Assembly (NCBI GenBank): GCA_016715965.1
Contig: JADJXG010000001.1
Coordinates: 186,001-250,000 of the forward strand
Direction of reading: 5' to 3'
DNA length: 64,000 nucleotides
Source: Saprospiraceae bacterium
GTDB lineage: Bacteria; Bacteroidota; Bacteroidia; Chitinophagales; Saprospiraceae
The notes under the pieces are model-generated. The model was given only the letters and a program-made list of their open reading frames with translations. It ran no database searches and was not told the DNA's origin. Shown here piece after piece: positions 30,701 through 36,803 of the stretch (positions are counted from its first letter, which is position 1; each line of letters begins with the position of its first letter). The translations under genes were made by a program, and so were the position numbers.

Positions 30701-31503
30701 CCTGTTTGAATTCCAAATGAAGCGAGATCAACAAAGGGACTTACTGTATTAGAACTGCGGTCCAAAAGGTAAATACCTCCGGTACCCAAAGGACCAAGGA
30801 CTGCGCCATATTTGACAAAAGAAGAGGCATATAGTTTTTGAAAAGTTCTATTGTAGGCCAATCCATAAATTGCACCTGTCTGATTTTTTTGCGCTAACTT
30901 TTGTGTGGGTGAAATCGAATTAAAGTTCTGCTCCAGACCGACTATGGTTCTGACATCGTGATTGGATTGCAAATCTGCACCACCTACGAAGTTGGTCACC
31001 GCAATATTTGGATTTGAAGTCAAATTGTAATCGACGGGTTTGTAAAGTCCAAAATGCGATTCACAGGCCGGGGCTTGTAAAAATCTAACATCTCCAATAT
31101 GGTGGTCACCTACCCTGGTATGTTCCAGATAATTGGGTTTGTGTATTTCAACAGAATACATTAGGCCGTCTGAAAGCCCAGTAAGGGTGAATGATCCATT
31201 CAGATCTGTCAGGGCGCTTGCAGCCAATTGGCCTGAAGCAGAGTATGCACTCAATTGGACAAACGGTATTCCATGATCAAGAGGATCTTTTGATCCATTG
31301 TAGTTTTTGTCCATGAAAACCGAACCTGAAATCTGACCTGAGACCGGATTACATTGTCCATGAAGCTGACCCAACGACAGCAATCCGCTCAATGAGACCC
31401 ATAATAATAAAGGTATTATTGATTTTGGTTCTAAATCAATGCATGTGTGTAAAAAATGACGTTTTCTCATTTTGACGCAAGTTTTGGTATTTAAAGAAAT
31501 CAA
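18733..31503 (-). CDS. Giant 4256-aa T9SS-secreted adhesin with DUF11 repeats, HYR-like domains and dockerin-like module
   Basis: The signal peptide probably starts at Met12 (base 31470), ending near LHGQC. An SdrD/Cna-B-like domain comes first (~55-110: GSVFMDKNYNGSKD), then a beta-propeller-like region (~170-560). A second SdrD-like domain is at ~570-650 (IGNLVWHDKNSNGVQDADERG). Seven DUF11 repeats start at about 734, 893, 1053, 1208, 1368, 1511 and 1669, most followed by acidic linkers such as DEDDHDG. HYR and Ig-like domains with paired cysteines fill ~2100-3890, including three ~175-aa tandem units from about 2898, 3072 and 3249. A dockerin-like duplicated F-hand lies at ~3900-3960 (ADVNKSKSVTVSDIAEIRKLIL). 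The last ~90 residues are a T9SS type A domain (LYQNIPNPFN ... GVYYYLIQT). Likely surface adhesin or matrix protein. Monocistronic, with its own promoter and terminator. Confidence 0.93.
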   Translation of the reverse strand: MISLNTKTCVKMRKRHFLHTCIDLEPKSIIPLLLWVSLSGLLSLGQLHGQCNPVSGQISGSVFMDKNYNGSKDPLDHGIPFVQLSAYSASGQLAASALTDLNGSFTLTGLSDGLMYSVEIHKPNYLEHTRVGDHHIGDVRFLQAPACESHFGLYKPVDYNLTSNPNIAVTNFVGGADLQSNHDVRTIVGLEQNFNSISPTQKLAQKNQTGAIYGLAYNRTFQKLYASSFVKYGAVLGPLGTGGIYLLDRSSNTVSPFVDLASFGIQTGSVNGLSAVDCNYGNLVGKVGLGNMDISDDDRYLFVSNLYNKSLVVLPTENPSAGNVIEIKIPDPGCNAGDYVVSAIKYYNGFVYVGVTCTAETSQNESDCSFTVYEFSLVTRIFTPILYSNFIKAYWPKDQRDFKGISHWLTDLDFNRFGEMVLGISDRKGHAYCLGLERLTNQRGDILMAWKSPSGWVLEKGGYVNGRAGSGLNHLEGPGFGEFFGQDYWIVGPSLHQEISNGTLAAMSSRDEVINVVFDPLYESFAGGLQRYSAVDGKLLGATQLYNATTSVFGKASGLGDVEIMNEAVPIEIGNLVWHDKNSNGVQDADERGLAGIRISLYDHNCIRVASVLTSSTGTYLFDETNVDLNQDGNPDPLQYGNTYYIVLDDTRYLSFNNSMIVGKDTLSLTHTDRQTGGLQDVRDNDAILGTESMCQQFIGMPVAKIVIGNNGQNVFNVDIGLMPSTDTSTTPPIVDILDLALIKKTKSLGSLKKGDLVEFEIEIHNQGTLEVAEYEVVDYIPAGMVFLASDNPGWSLNQEIASFRNTAPIQQGDVQYHSIRLRLNDENQIGQIVNFAEISEMRNEKGELLSDFDSTPDRINGNDLGGQPNTSLDNALNDPDDEDDHDGEALYVHDLALVKILPQASGYKPGDVIEFNLMVRNQGNTTIPEFELVDYIPSGLEFVVASNPNWKLEADHALYLNKTGIVPGETKSIPISLRIRNNATVASMINTAEISAMRDQNGIDLMDRDSKADRNPNNDAGAMIGTSTQNYFDGDGINDEDDHDRSGPELADLALVKIAQIADPVKINQMVTYKLRIKNQGTIPVGSYSVVDFIPNGLEFVANQNPGWIYSNHQAHFTDPITLEAGQVRELSIKLKVISSNPADLINEAEIYEFKDINKSILKDWDSTPDQISGNDDFVFLSSSQKSLIEDVDGDEDDSDSEALPVMDMALILTTTQSTPVKMNQDVSFQIRVCNQGNMISSKVEFVYYLPAGLEISPNDNNGWMLKAGKLVNAISQNILPGECATREIVMRVKSNANANNLLARAEIVKIWDAVQKDVSLYDIDSNPDEIADNDPGGVFGTATDNILNGDGINDEDDSDPEGLMIMDVSLVKSNVSPNSLKYKGTVRFEMSVNNIGNVPVNHVRITDYIPNGFAVSPESISAGWSVSGNLARYTMSSILLPGQSRSIEIVLLDLGTATLNDLKNWAEISRMENANGVDWSAFDFDSTPDEILDNDAQDEDDIDVAPIPVFDLALRKTIPNKSLVYGDGDDVTFHIRVYNQGNIASQLTGLVDYLDEHFEFDPLVNPGWSLDQDGKLYYTISNPILPGQNTLVPITLTIKLGSDGVMVPNFAEIIWAEDATGRPLLDYDSTPDNVSDNDLFQENPDLTNHGDVDEDDHDGTDTNPNNFDLTLSKSVNARVVQRGEEIEWVITVTNEGSTIASELVVVDFIPEATTLVSTQDWLPSAANPHPRKFYYTFSEKNGRLPQGGLKFGESVQAAIRLKVDDDHAPGPIINRAEIYSATNPFVLDDDDSTADDDPENDGLEDYMAFIQKVGGTNPETGEVLGIEDDADISGVYLLEILNEDCICLNNATTPGNGQFSTILTLESRTGEIWFIREVNGLYHNSSPAPPAAPTPFVTGIGGFILDELSVNGPITVFTMQGYHIDGVGFDIILENQFGDKVSLGNVRCNYDSPILREAQTNVCSGSNVRYSVDFRQGSTYQWTLSSGGVITSGTNSHAVAVSWNGAINSTHTLSIKEYHPDLCLRPLDLGVTIGSVGGSVSCLGDIQVSLGFNCEAKVTPQMLLVGGPYDYNSYSVMVINKDGSLVPNATVNYSHVGKVLTAKLINVCNGNSCWATVTVEDKWRPEIICLNDTIDCTRMKSHLGPLTYDYCDPNPTKILLDEKIENTQCNPLYSRIVTRYYQAKDASGNLSKICTAQYFLKRIILDSIIFPDSLTVLKGNPLLCNKFPTDSTGKPTPEITGYPYYLGAPIWPNLDHKYCDYSAVYEDFDIPTGKKCTKKFLRVWRFVIWYCTTFEQVVYSQLIEIVDDEAPVLECPYDIEAITGSYHCESSVWIPMPKVSDNCSNEISIDLVYPGGFIKDFTARYINLPYGNHILKFRAYDLCHNVDSCEFRVNVVDHTPPTAICDRETAISLDRFGMADIPAHVFDDGSYDNCLIHSLKVRRMDEGGPCQFKDTQLRDSVRFCCADIGNLVTVLFVATDYHGNSNTCMVQVEVQDKTIPHIYCPHDITISCHDHFDRNDLSQFGTATVSDNCDVTFTEIDSFHIDQCREGYIDRIFIAGNQFGQDVCVQRIYIVNDDPFEEADIIWPKDFDTTSCAQDILDPGTLPHGLGYPILNEDICDLTGISYEDHVFRIINGNDACYKVLRRWKVTNWCRFYDRAGNPIIYDHEQIIKIHNTEAPYFTGDCEDKIFEIRDTNCLGADVILTIEGGDDCTPADLLRQEYHIDLYSNGTFDHNHVGVGSVINASGFYPLGEHRIVYVFEDLCGNKSVCESKFTIVNKKAPVAYCLKGVSVGLVPWDLNGDGRIDGEFVEVWATDLDRGSYHPCGYDLTYSFGRDTTVKSIRYDCDSIGVRVVELCVTATNGEQSCCETFVEVQDNNTVDFCNCLRKPNNLTVSDCEQRTSPVDLGSFPELGNCNCTDVTITHSDKIVPGPVGSCFVIERTWDAKFNCPGNDNEFEFVQRIIVTTSLKESDITWPKDSVIVDNCLGSVDTIYVGETPRVCDFKGNVMVMYTDREISNTGNERIVERIWTVFSKCVTSGSQTFSFRQILIVINATGVRYNVPPDVTLTDCHASVLPGDVNGFPRVNCPCPNVVHTYTDSIAQGGAPNVCYTIYRRWRSVYNCPPDVVGTFTGTQRIFVSIDLRLQDIMWGSDSILVDDCSGKYDTGKVNQVPKLLKDFCGYVTITYVDTIKQDNDTCRLIQRTWTVNNECRTGAQAQTYRRNQIIKVLFPDGPRLILPPNITVNDCAKPLLPDSLNGYPTIECGCDSLQISYDDDTIRVNAEICFTIERTWTVGVRCRPLVDTVLTGVQIITLDVNLNPADIIWPQDSFTSYTCIPTLDPKIVGEPSLRRNYCGLVKFNFVDTIRPGNPCRTVERTWRATNDCSASQVFSFKQFIITKNQDAPSITCPPDVTVSAGMDQCGAMVNLGNPSLNNDCNSGVTFMNNAPAVFPVGKTNVTFTATDSCGNTATCITMVTVIENVPPDIICPQDLTIGCDVNTDDLDDFGVPDVSDNCPGVMVEDSVSRNQDDCGIGTITRYFTATDASGNTATCSQLIVIENSNPLDSIEIQWPPSPITVDECESIDTSSTGVPFVSDTSISCYKLRITFQDSNLCKFRAGCEIERYWEVYDTCSDQTFSFTQLIIRDDQNAPIINVPFMDTILYANDTSCNNFVSLVATIDGCDAQFVVLTNDSPFGGNGMDDASGLYPVGTTVVTFTAEDPCCNVATKQVTITVKDSIAPEVTCRKVIKHITDSSLCVTFGASEFIAFLDDNCTDTAMIMVYFDPNDPMDTTHIACCDSIPTGFHYLGPINVYFKDEAGNVTICETLLQVFDDDSLCPPMTLRDATVQGIVSSRKDKKLPGISVQLNNGIDGTQATANTGYYAFRNMPLGGSYNTQPHHDLNHHEGVSTFDLVQIQKHILGVKSFDNPYKYIAADVNKSKSVTVSDIAEIRKLILGIQDRFAKNTSWRFVLADYLWDDIENPLLEEFPESYMIQSLDKNYTLNFTGVKIGDVDDSNLKGNFDSDAKSRTQGKITLTSKDKLLAAGEEYSFELDLKQWQSLEGLQAAIAVSNLNAQIIGIETPANSALQSESYSLLDPYEGLIRLSWVNTENMADEWKMKVTIRSMKRQYLSEILYVDYQAMSAEAYSVDGSWKNVMIEFDNENPVNSNAAVRLYQNIPNPFNLNTRIPFEINKDQAIVFELLDINGKTIHQRKLRLHAGYHEIELHKNLFGSSGVYYYLIQTDSGNYMRRMVLID

Positions 31504-31507
31504 TCGC

Positions 31508-31528
31508 GTGTATCTAAACCAGATACAC
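31508..31528 (-). other. Hairpin in the leader of the giant adhesin gene
   Basis: A perfect 8-bp inverted repeat GTGTATCT / AGATACAC with a 5-nt loop. It lies in the mRNA leader between promoter and translation start. It is bracketed by a second repeat pair, GTTTTGGT upstream and ACCAAAAC just before the ATG at 31470, so a larger alternative fold is possible. Confidence 0.55.
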
Positions 31529-31597
31529 CGACACCAAAACGCTCTGCGCTAAAGAGAGGCAACTATATTGGGAGCGGACTATCACTAATCCACGGTG

Positions 31598-31629
31598 CAA
31601 ACGTATGACAATAATATCATATATTCAAA
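31598..31629 (-). promoter_or_regulatory. Promoter of the giant adhesin gene
   Basis: On the minus strand TTTG is followed after exactly 20 bp by TACGTTTG, an almost ideal Bacteroidota -33/-7 pair (TTTG-N19-21-TAnnTTTG). The predicted transcription start near 31591 gives a leader of 88 nt to the ATG at 31503 or 121 nt to the ATG at 31470. Confidence 0.75.
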
Positions 31630-31674
31630 TAAAATATATAAATATTTTTCTATATGTTATTGCCTAAAACAAAA

Positions 31675-31694
31675 AGACCGGCCTTTGCCGGTCT
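31675..31694 (-). terminator. Terminator of the 1362-aa adhesin gene
   Basis: An 8-bp stem AGACCGGC / GCCGGTCT with a 4-nt loop, followed on the minus strand by TTTTTGTTTT. It lies 67 bp downstream of the stop codon at 31761 and upstream of the promoter of the next gene. Confidence 0.88.
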
Positions 31695-31760
31695 AAAATT
31701 TGTGTAAATAACGGTTTGAAATTATTTCTTTATGTGCTGATTTTCAACACTTTAATTAAA

Positions 31761-34700
31761 TTATTTGAGAACAAATAGTTTTTTAGTCTGAACTCCTGAA
31801 GGACCTTCTAATTTGTAGAGGTAGATCCCTTCTGAGAGTATATCTGCTCTTCCTAACTCAATGCTGTTGAGTCCTTTTGAAATGGAAATGGCTTTTCTCA
31901 ACACCTCTCTGCCCCAGGCGTCCACCAAGCTCAGCGTTCCATTGAAATCGGTTTTTGAATCAACCTGAATCATGGTAAACTCTGAAAATGGATTGGGTAT
32001 ATTCTGAGCCAGCTCGAATCCAGCACCTGTGTTCTGACTGGTTTTTAGATCTATTTGCAACTGACTCACCTGACCTCCCACCAAATAAATTTCATTCGAA
32101 ATTCCTTTCGTTGATGGCTGATATCCCATAAGGACCTCTGCGTTTAATCCATTCAAATAGAAAAGGACTTCACCTTTTTGAACCGAAACAGGTTTTCTTG
32201 CAGCCCATGAAATTCTCAAATTGGAATTATTCTGTTTTAGAATATGCTGTTTGAAATGTTCATCGCTGAGATCAAATTTGGCAGCCAGTACATTGATTTC
32301 ATCCCCGGTTGGCACGTCCAAATTCAATTGGATACCTTCTACCACCATATTTTCTGCTGCAACGATCGCCATATTATTGCCATCACTGGATTTCTCAGCG
32401 TACAATTGGACCGTAGATCTATAACGAGCAGTCACATGATCGTGCAATCCCAGTTTTGCAGAATGGTCCACATCACCCAGTTTTACTCCAACAAAATCCA
32501 AAGAGGAAAAAGAACCATTGACTTCGGATGCAAGAATGCTCTCTTTAAAATTCCATGGTGCGTGAACATTGGCAAAGCTTTGAGCGCTTGGGACAAAGAT
32601 CCAAACCCTGGAGGAGGAATATTCTTCGCTGATACCCAATATTAATTTTCTCACTTCTGTAATATCTCTTGCAGTAATGGAGTTGGATCGGTTAACGTCC
32701 GCAGCGATAACTTCATAAGGTGAATCGATAAATTTTTGCCCAAGAATATGCTTTTGTATTTTTATGATATCCTGGGTACTGATCCCTAGTAAGGCTTCAT
32801 CTTGTTTGTCCACTTTAATATAAGATACCCGATTCACAGGCAGAGGCAAAAAGGCATACGCTCCCTGATCATCTGATTCCGCAGTAAATACCAGTTGGTC
32901 ATTTTGATCGAACACTTGTAATACTGCTTCAGGTATTGGAGTCTGATTGGCCCTGGTGAGCCTACCACTACCTGATACCAATGTGTTACCACAACTGTTG
33001 TTGTTGTCTTGTATCCTCACCTGAGTTTCACAATAATCCTGATTGCCTTCTTCGTCGGTGATATATATTCTGACCGTCCGAACAATAAAGGATTGCCCCT
33101 GCAAACTATCGCAGTGATAACTGATCGACGTATGAGAAGTATCGCTGCTAAATGAAATTTTCAAGCGCTCTTTGGGTGTACAATTGTCAGTGCTACCCAA
33201 ATCGAAATCTTTTGCCCAAATTGATACCTCTCCGGTTGTTGGCATCAGTACAGTGTTGATACCAGCAATACAATAAGGCGTTGGTTTCTTGCAATCTCTC
33301 AGAGTAATCAATTGATCACACTGACTCACGTTGCCGCATTGATCCCCTGCAATCCATCTGATCCTGTGAGTACCAACAGGCAATACTCCTGTTGCACGTT
33401 TCGAAAGAATTGGAGGTCCAAAACTACCATCGTTGTTTTCGTCCAGCCTATATGACCAGATGATATTTTGTGGATAAGTACAATCATCTTCTCCGTCTGC
33501 CGTCAGATCATAATGCGCCAAACACTTTCCGGTATTTGGATCAGCGTATGCGCTTTCATCACAAATATCGATGTCCTGACAACTATAAATATCTGGTGGT
33601 ATTGTGTTTTGAACCAGGATCACCTGGGTGTATTCCCAAATACCCTTTTGTGTTCTAGCTTCATACTGACACCAATCCAACACCGTCCACTTTCTCAAAA
33701 TTTTATAACATACGCTGTCCAGTACATCCAACCTTGAATCAGTATAGTTGATGGACAATTGGGCACAACCTACGTTGGTAAATTTAGGAGCGCCTGTTTT
33801 ATCAGGGTGAGTGTCTGCGGTACGGCAGGAAAATATTTTTACGGTTTCTTCAGGCCATTCGACATCGTCTGCAGAATCCAGGTGATCGTAGGGATTAATG
33901 TAAAACGGATCTACATTGATGATCGTAATCACTTGGGTAGCCATCGACATCAAACCCTGTTTGTCCACTGCAATAAATTTTCTCCAGATTTTTCCCTGAT
34001 TGCAGACCAAGGAATCGGTGACAACTTCAGTGACTGTTACATCACAATTGTCATAAGCGTATCCATCAATTCCGGCAATATAGTTTTTGTCAAAATAGAT
34101 ATCATCCCGGATGATGATTTGCTTGCGATCTGCCTGATTGTATCGAATGACTCCAAAATCTTCCAAATTGGATCTGTCAAATTCACAAGAAATGGTGATG
34201 TTGGTCGGTGGAACAATGATCGGTGGCTCTTTTTCCTGAACAACCACTTCCACCATGCATGTATTTTTATTACCATAGGTATCGGTCACTTCCAGGGCCA
34301 CCATTATAATTTGACCAATATCCTTGCAACAGAATCCAACATATGGACCAAATTCATCTGTACCGTTGTCACAGGTATCATTCATCCGTCTGACCCTAAA
34401 GTAATCTATGGCACAATTGTCTATGGAACCGTCATCGAATGTTTCTGCATAGGCTTTGGCCGTTCCATCTGAAGTCAATGTTACCACGGTTCGTTGATCA
34501 CAAATTGCGATGGGCATTTGATCGTCCACCACACCAATCTCAATGGTGCTGTCAGAGACATTTCCACAATCATCACTTAGTTCATACAAAACCCAAATCC
34601 TTCCTTCCGGAGCACCGATCAGATAAAAACACTTTTCGGTGATATTGTAATCAATAAAATCTTTTGTTTTCTCACCTGTATCTCCTGTAAGAGGATCTTC

Positions 34701-35849
34701 CAGTCGAACAAACACATCGTAGGTCCATTTTCCGCAATCACGGACATTAAAAGGTGGTAATATTTTTCCATACGAACCACAAGTCCAGGGAGCCATACCC
34801 ACTGTATAATCCTCGGGCAGTTCAAAAGTTGGAGCCTCATCATCAATTACTTTAATCAACTGGGTATATTCATATACTTCCCTTGTACACCAATCAACGA
34901 TGCTCCATCTGCGCAATATTTTAAAACTCTTGTCGCATACATCAATTCGCAAATCTGTATAGCTTGCCACAAGTGTGTTGCACAATTCACCAAAAGGTGT
35001 GCCTGTATAAATAGGTGAAGGATGTCCATTGGGCAATTTTGGAAAGACCTCGTGGCATTTTATGTATGGAAGGTCAAATCCATCATGATGTCTTGGATAA
35101 GAAATATCTGAAGTATCCGGTCTTCTCATACAGATTACCTCCGTACATCGGGATTGATTGCCTGATAAGTCTACGGCTACCCATTCTCTAAAAATTTTCC
35201 TGAAACAAAGTGAATCACAACCATAGTAGTCCACCTGGTCATTGTAACTTAGCACTACTGCGCCACAAGCATCCCAATTGTACACTTTGAATTTGTATGG
35301 AATTCTACGACCACCTGTGGTGTCCCAACCAATGGTGTCGATGTAAACTCCAACAAAATAGGAAGGAATCGGAAATCCAAGATCGTCTGGACCAAATTCA
35401 TCGTTGCAGCGAATGGTGTCCGGCAAACATTCCAGTACAGGTGCAAGTTTGTCTTCTATAAATACAGCACCCCAACATGAGTTCCTGCTTGGTATGTGCC
35501 AGATGGTATAATTAAACAACTTGTTGATGTCTTGAGCACCAAAAATCAAATCCGGTTGTTTTACACCATTCAAATATAAATCAATCGCATAATCCGATGA
35601 AAGACCCTGCATGTCTTCCAGAATCGCTTCAGGAGTTAATAATGCATAACAATTCTCATCCAAAGAAATTTGAACAAGATCATTGCAAGCCATAGGGATG
35701 AAAGCTTCTGCTTTGATTGAATTTACATTTTTAGATAAAATGGTCCCTGGCTTAAACATAAACACTGTTATGAAGACCAAAGTATATTTTGTAATACTTT
35801 TGGCCAAGCTGGACATCTTTTGATTCTGTTGTACGTGTGAGTAATGCAT
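31761..35849 (-). CDS. 1362-aa T9SS-secreted protein, paralogue of the giant adhesin
   Basis: The signal peptide is probably from Met12 (MSSLAKSITKYTLVFITVFMF), with cleavage near ILSKN. The body (~60-960) is made of HYR/Ig-like segments with conserved cysteines, several of them matching the middle of the 4256-aa protein motif by motif: ITISCEFDRSNLEDFG versus ITISCHDHFDRNDLSQFG, and CYKILRKWTVLDWC versus CYKVLRRWKVTNWC. Near ~1010-1080 lies a dockerin-like double F-hand (STQDIIKIQKHILG ... ADVNRSNSITARDITEVRKLIL), then FVGVKLGDVDHSA as in the paralogue. The C-terminus is a T9SS type A domain (LAQNIPNPFSEFTMIQV ... GIYLYKLEG). Probably surface-attached. The two genes are adjacent and co-directional but separated by a terminator and a promoter. 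Confidence 0.92.
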   Translation of the reverse strand: MHYSHVQQNQKMSSLAKSITKYTLVFITVFMFKPGTILSKNVNSIKAEAFIPMACNDLVQISLDENCYALLTPEAILEDMQGLSSDYAIDLYLNGVKQPDLIFGAQDINKLFNYTIWHIPSRNSCWGAVFIEDKLAPVLECLPDTIRCNDEFGPDDLGFPIPSYFVGVYIDTIGWDTTGGRRIPYKFKVYNWDACGAVVLSYNDQVDYYGCDSLCFRKIFREWVAVDLSGNQSRCTEVICMRRPDTSDISYPRHHDGFDLPYIKCHEVFPKLPNGHPSPIYTGTPFGELCNTLVASYTDLRIDVCDKSFKILRRWSIVDWCTREVYEYTQLIKVIDDEAPTFELPEDYTVGMAPWTCGSYGKILPPFNVRDCGKWTYDVFVRLEDPLTGDTGEKTKDFIDYNITEKCFYLIGAPEGRIWVLYELSDDCGNVSDSTIEIGVVDDQMPIAICDQRTVVTLTSDGTAKAYAETFDDGSIDNCAIDYFRVRRMNDTCDNGTDEFGPYVGFCCKDIGQIIMVALEVTDTYGNKNTCMVEVVVQEKEPPIIVPPTNITISCEFDRSNLEDFGVIRYNQADRKQIIIRDDIYFDKNYIAGIDGYAYDNCDVTVTEVVTDSLVCNQGKIWRKFIAVDKQGLMSMATQVITIINVDPFYINPYDHLDSADDVEWPEETVKIFSCRTADTHPDKTGAPKFTNVGCAQLSINYTDSRLDVLDSVCYKILRKWTVLDWCQYEARTQKGIWEYTQVILVQNTIPPDIYSCQDIDICDESAYADPNTGKCLAHYDLTADGEDDCTYPQNIIWSYRLDENNDGSFGPPILSKRATGVLPVGTHRIRWIAGDQCGNVSQCDQLITLRDCKKPTPYCIAGINTVLMPTTGEVSIWAKDFDLGSTDNCTPKERLKISFSSDTSHTSISYHCDSLQGQSFIVRTVRIYITDEEGNQDYCETQVRIQDNNNSCGNTLVSGSGRLTRANQTPIPEAVLQVFDQNDQLVFTAESDDQGAYAFLPLPVNRVSYIKVDKQDEALLGISTQDIIKIQKHILGQKFIDSPYEVIAADVNRSNSITARDITEVRKLILGISEEYSSSRVWIFVPSAQSFANVHAPWNFKESILASEVNGSFSSLDFVGVKLGDVDHSAKLGLHDHVTARYRSTVQLYAEKSSDGNNMAIVAAENMVVEGIQLNLDVPTGDEINVLAAKFDLSDEHFKQHILKQNNSNLRISWAARKPVSVQKGEVLFYLNGLNAEVLMGYQPSTKGISNEIYLVGGQVSQLQIDLKTSQNTGAGFELAQNIPNPFSEFTMIQVDSKTDFNGTLSLVDAWGREVLRKAISISKGLNSIELGRADILSEGIYLYKLEGPSGVQTKKLFVLK

Positions 35850-36105
35850 GTGATTCTTTTTGTCTAAGGCCCATGCTGCAAATTATATACCAATTTTTTA
35901 TAATATAAACCCGCAGACAACAGATTACAATTAAAAACACGACATACATTTATAATAATGTTTGTATTACATATTTTAAAAAATACAAATTATTGAAAAA
36001 AAATATTCAAAAAAAAATAAATATGATTCTAAAAACGAATCAAAATTCCCTTTCAAAGGGTTTCAAGAGTCAGCAATGAGCCCTTTTATAGAAAGATGAA
36101 TTTGC
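35850..36105. other. AT-rich intergenic region
   Basis: About 255 bases, very AT-rich, with A-runs near 35995-36020. It contains the upstream region of the 1362-aa gene; a near -7 match (ATAATTTG on the minus strand) occurs near 35878. No gene is seen. Confidence 0.5.
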
Positions 36106-36717
36106 TTAAATCCCTCCTAACTTCACAGATATATACGCCGCCAGAATTTCTACTCCCTGGGTAAAGTGGTCGTTGTTGTTAATGCTGAGATCTACTTTGT
36201 CAAGATAGGGTTGTATGTAAAGTTGGTAGGCAGGTGACACATGATTCTCATATCGATAAAGCACATCTTCTAAAGGATAGTTCCTCTCTTCTTGATCTCT
36301 CCTGATTCTGCGTATGAGCTTCAACTCATCCCGGGCGTGAATCAAAATACTTAAATCCAGTAAGTTTCTGATTCGTGGTCTATGCAATATAAACAATCCC
36401 TCCACGATGAGAATGGGAGCAGGATCAATCTGAATTTCATTCACTGTCGCAAGTTGATTGTTAAAGGTGTACTCTTTCAAACGCACCGCAGAACCTCCAA
36501 TAAGCTTATGGACATCTTCCACAAATTTATTTTCATCGATGGCTTCAGGAATATCAAAATTGAGAACACCGGAAAGATCTGCTTTCTGTTCGTTACGCGG
36601 TTTGTAATAATTGTCCTCAGAAATAATGGCAAGCTGGTTACCAGAGAATTTATTTCGAATCGCTTTGATAAATGCAGTTTTTCCACTGCCGCTTCCACCT
36701 GTAATACCAATGACCAT
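36106..36717 (-). CDS. udk: Uridine kinase
   Basis: I place the start at the ATG at 36717 (203 aa), which puts the P-loop (GITGGSGSGKT) at residues 4-14 as usual for the family. An upstream ATG at 36783 would add 22 atypical residues and run into the divergent promoter region. Other family signs are SEDNYYKP after the P-loop, the LNFDIPEA turn, ILIVEGLFILH (Walker B-like), and the RRIRRDQEERNYPLEDVL lid. It phosphorylates uridine or cytidine to the monophosphate. It is divergent from a nucleoside transporter gene 86 bp away, making a salvage pair. Confidence 0.9.
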   Translation of the reverse strand: MVIGITGGSGSGKTAFIKAIRNKFSGNQLAIISEDNYYKPRNEQKADLSGVLNFDIPEAIDENKFVEDVHKLIGGSAVRLKEYTFNNQLATVNEIQIDPAPILIVEGLFILHRPRIRNLLDLSILIHARDELKLIRRIRRDQEERNYPLEDVLYRYENHVSPAYQLYIQPYLDKVDLSINNNDHFTQGVEILAAYISVKLGGI

Positions 36718-36803
36718 ATCTATTGTTTTATGGGATCGCAAATCTATTGGCCAAAGTTCTGCAAAATCATATAATTTTCCCATTTAATTCAAAACTCAAT
36801 TCA

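Noticed and set aside
18733..35849. Many long plus-strand frames opposite the giant adhesin genes
   Set aside because: They are by-products of strong codon bias in the repeat-rich minus-strand genes and lack starts, motifs or spacing of real genes.
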